A stretch of DNA of 6,901 nt from an uncultured beta proteobacterium. Lineage in GTDB: Bacteria; Pseudomonadota; Gammaproteobacteria; Burkholderiales; Rhodocyclaceae. Below are positions 5,772 through 6,901 of the stretch, one piece after another. Within the stretch, counting starts at the first letter, position 1, and each line of letters opens with the position of its first letter. Position numbers and translations under genes: made by a program. The notes below the pieces were generated by a model. It was given only the letters and a program-made list of their open reading frames with translations. It was not told where the DNA came from and searched no databases. The stretch lies in the NCBI GenBank assembly GCA_903916205.1, contig CAIWVX010000381.1:1-6901 (forward strand), written 5' to 3'.

Positions 5772-6875
5772 ATGAACGCCAGTCATTCCTTACGCAGTTG
5801 GTTAAACCTTACCCTGATTCCCGGTATTGGTGGAGAGACTCAGCGCAAGCTCTTAACCGCCTTCGGTCTACCCGAGGCCATTTTTTCTGCGAGTTACGCC
5901 GACCTGATTAAGGTTATTAGCGACAAATCGGCTCGACTGATCCTCGAAGCCAACAACTCGGCGCTTGTCGATGCGGCCTATACGTGGTCACAAGCCTCTG
6001 ATCAGCAGCACATTGTCACCTTGGCTGATCCCGCTTATCCGCGTGCCTTTCTTGAAATACCCGACCCGCCAAGCCTCCTCTATGTTCGTGGTCGTCTTGA
6101 GCTGCTTAATCGTCAGTCGATTGCCATTGTGGGAAGTCGCAACGCGACGCCCCAGGGCATACAAAATGCCGAGCGTTTTGCGTGTTCGCTTTCCCAGTCG
6201 GGGCTAGTTATTTCCAGCGGCTTAGCGCTGGGCATTGACGCCGCTGCACATCGTGGCGCACTCGCGGCTAAGGGAGATACCGTCGCCTTCATCGGAACGG
6301 GAATTGATCGTATTTATCCGGCAAGGAACAAAGAACTCACCATTAAAATTTCAGAATGCGGTGCCATCGTTACCGAATTACCTCTTGGCACCCCTGTTTC
6401 GGCGTTTAACTTCCCGCGTCGAAATCGTCTTATCTCTGGATTTTCTCTTGGTGTTCTGGTTGTTGAGGCGGCGATTGAGAGCGGCTCACTGATTACGGCG
6501 CGTCTGGCCGCAGAACAGGGGCGTGAAGTTTTTGCCATTCCGGGGTCAATACATTCACCCCAATCCCGTGGTTGTCACAAGCTAATCAAGCAAGGCGCTA
6601 AACTGGTTGAAACGGCTGAAGACGTGCTTGAAGATCTCCGCTGGAATAGTGCCTCGGGTGTCTCGGCGAAAGCGTCGATTCCTGAGCCTTTAATTGAGAC
6701 ATCCGCACTTGATTTTCTTTCTTGCATGGGCTTTGATCCTTGCGGACTTGACGATCTTGCCCTCCGTAGCGGTCTGACGGCTAACGTGCTTTCTGCCAAA
6801 CTGCTTGAGCTTGAACTTGAAGGTCGTGTAGCGAGTTTGCCGGGGGGGCGTTATCAGCAATTAGCCGGTTCATGA
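5772..6875 (+). CDS. dprA: DNA-processing protein DprA
   Basis: DprA (Smf) binds incoming single-stranded DNA during natural transformation and loads RecA on it; it is also present in non-competent species. The 367 residues match the family's usual 360-375. An N-terminal helix-hairpin-helix/SAM-like part includes LIPGIGGETQRKLL (15-28). The central Rossmann-like domain (about 80-290) shows IVGSRNATPQG (119-129), SGLALGIDAAAHRGAL (149-164), GTGIDRIYP (175-183), FPRRNRLISG (214-223), SGSLITARLAAEQGREVFA (237-255) and GCHKLIKQGA (267-276). The C-terminal winged-helix domain is at about 310-363. No motif is missing. It follows tsaP in the same frame after TGA TAA, with no Shine-Dalgarno, so expression probably depends on re-initiation. 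A further frame overlaps its stop. Confidence 0.96.
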   Translation: MNASHSLRSWLNLTLIPGIGGETQRKLLTAFGLPEAIFSASYADLIKVISDKSARLILEANNSALVDAAYTWSQASDQQHIVTLADPAYPRAFLEIPDPPSLLYVRGRLELLNRQSIAIVGSRNATPQGIQNAERFACSLSQSGLVISSGLALGIDAAAHRGALAAKGDTVAFIGTGIDRIYPARNKELTIKISECGAIVTELPLGTPVSAFNFPRRNRLISGFSLGVLVVEAAIESGSLITARLAAEQGREVFAIPGSIHSPQSRGCHKLIKQGAKLVETAEDVLEDLRWNSASGVSAKASIPEPLIETSALDFLSCMGFDPCGLDDLALRSGLTANVLSAKLLELELEGRVASLPGGRYQQLAGS

Positions 6876-6901
6876 TTCTTCCATTTGATAAATTACCTCA
6901 A
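6872..6901 (+). CDS. possible start of the next operon gene (partial)
   Basis: An ATG at 6872-6874 overlaps the dprA stop (ATGA) and stays open to the window end, giving ten residues beginning MILPFDKLP. The four-base overlap is typical of translationally coupled genes and copies the def-fmt junction. In many relatives dprA is followed by smg (DUF494), whose N-terminus is like MFDVLVYLFE; this does not match. The gene could be something else, or the real next start could lie beyond the window. No Shine-Dalgarno is visible. Confidence 0.3.
   Translation, partial: MILPFDKLPQ

Noticed and set aside
1..6901. Mobile element, CRISPR, toxin-antitoxin or defence system
   Set aside because: No transposase, integrase, direct-repeat array, terminal inverted repeats or defence domains are visible; every long supported ORF is explained by housekeeping, envelope or competence families.

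Overview
The window is an ordinary, densely packed chromosomal segment from a Gram-negative proteobacterium, most likely a betaproteobacterium. The evidence is an outer-membrane lipoprotein export system (LolC/F-type permease plus LolD), a TsaP-like LysM protein, and the def-fmt / LysM-dprA divergent arrangement that is conserved in beta- and gammaproteobacteria. Base composition is moderate and looks even across the genes. No insertion sequence, phage gene, tRNA, rRNA or CRISPR array is visible. I did not find a clearly new biological system; the findings below are modest.

Layout. Bases 1-301 hold no certain gene: possibly the 3' tail of a plus-strand gene (to 77), then about 200 bases that I cannot interpret, then a short hairpin. 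Bases 302-817 (minus) encode a LEA/WHy-domain lipoprotein. A 205-base divergent spacer, with an unusually good imperfect palindrome at 873-916, separates it from lolC (1023-2270, plus) and lolD (2263-2961, plus), which overlap by 8 bases. A 123-base convergent spacer follows. Then come fmt (3085-3999, minus) and def (3996-4499, minus), overlapping by 4 bases and read def then fmt. An AT-rich divergent spacer rich in small palindromes and mini-ORFs leads to tsaP (4734-5768, plus) and dprA (5772-6875, plus). A further reading frame starts inside the dprA stop codon (6872) and runs off the window.

How the genes work together. LolC and LolD form the inner-membrane ATP-driven machine that hands mature lipoproteins to the chaperone LolA. 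The divergent LEA lipoprotein is a predicted client of that route, judged from its signal peptide and lipobox. Def and Fmt are the two ends of the bacterial N-formyl cycle: Fmt formylates initiator Met-tRNA and Def removes the formyl group from new proteins. TsaP anchors the type IV pilus secretin to peptidoglycan, and DprA loads RecA on incoming single-stranded DNA. The tight tsaP-dprA pair therefore joins two steps of pilus-dependent DNA uptake, although synteny alone does not prove that this organism is naturally competent.
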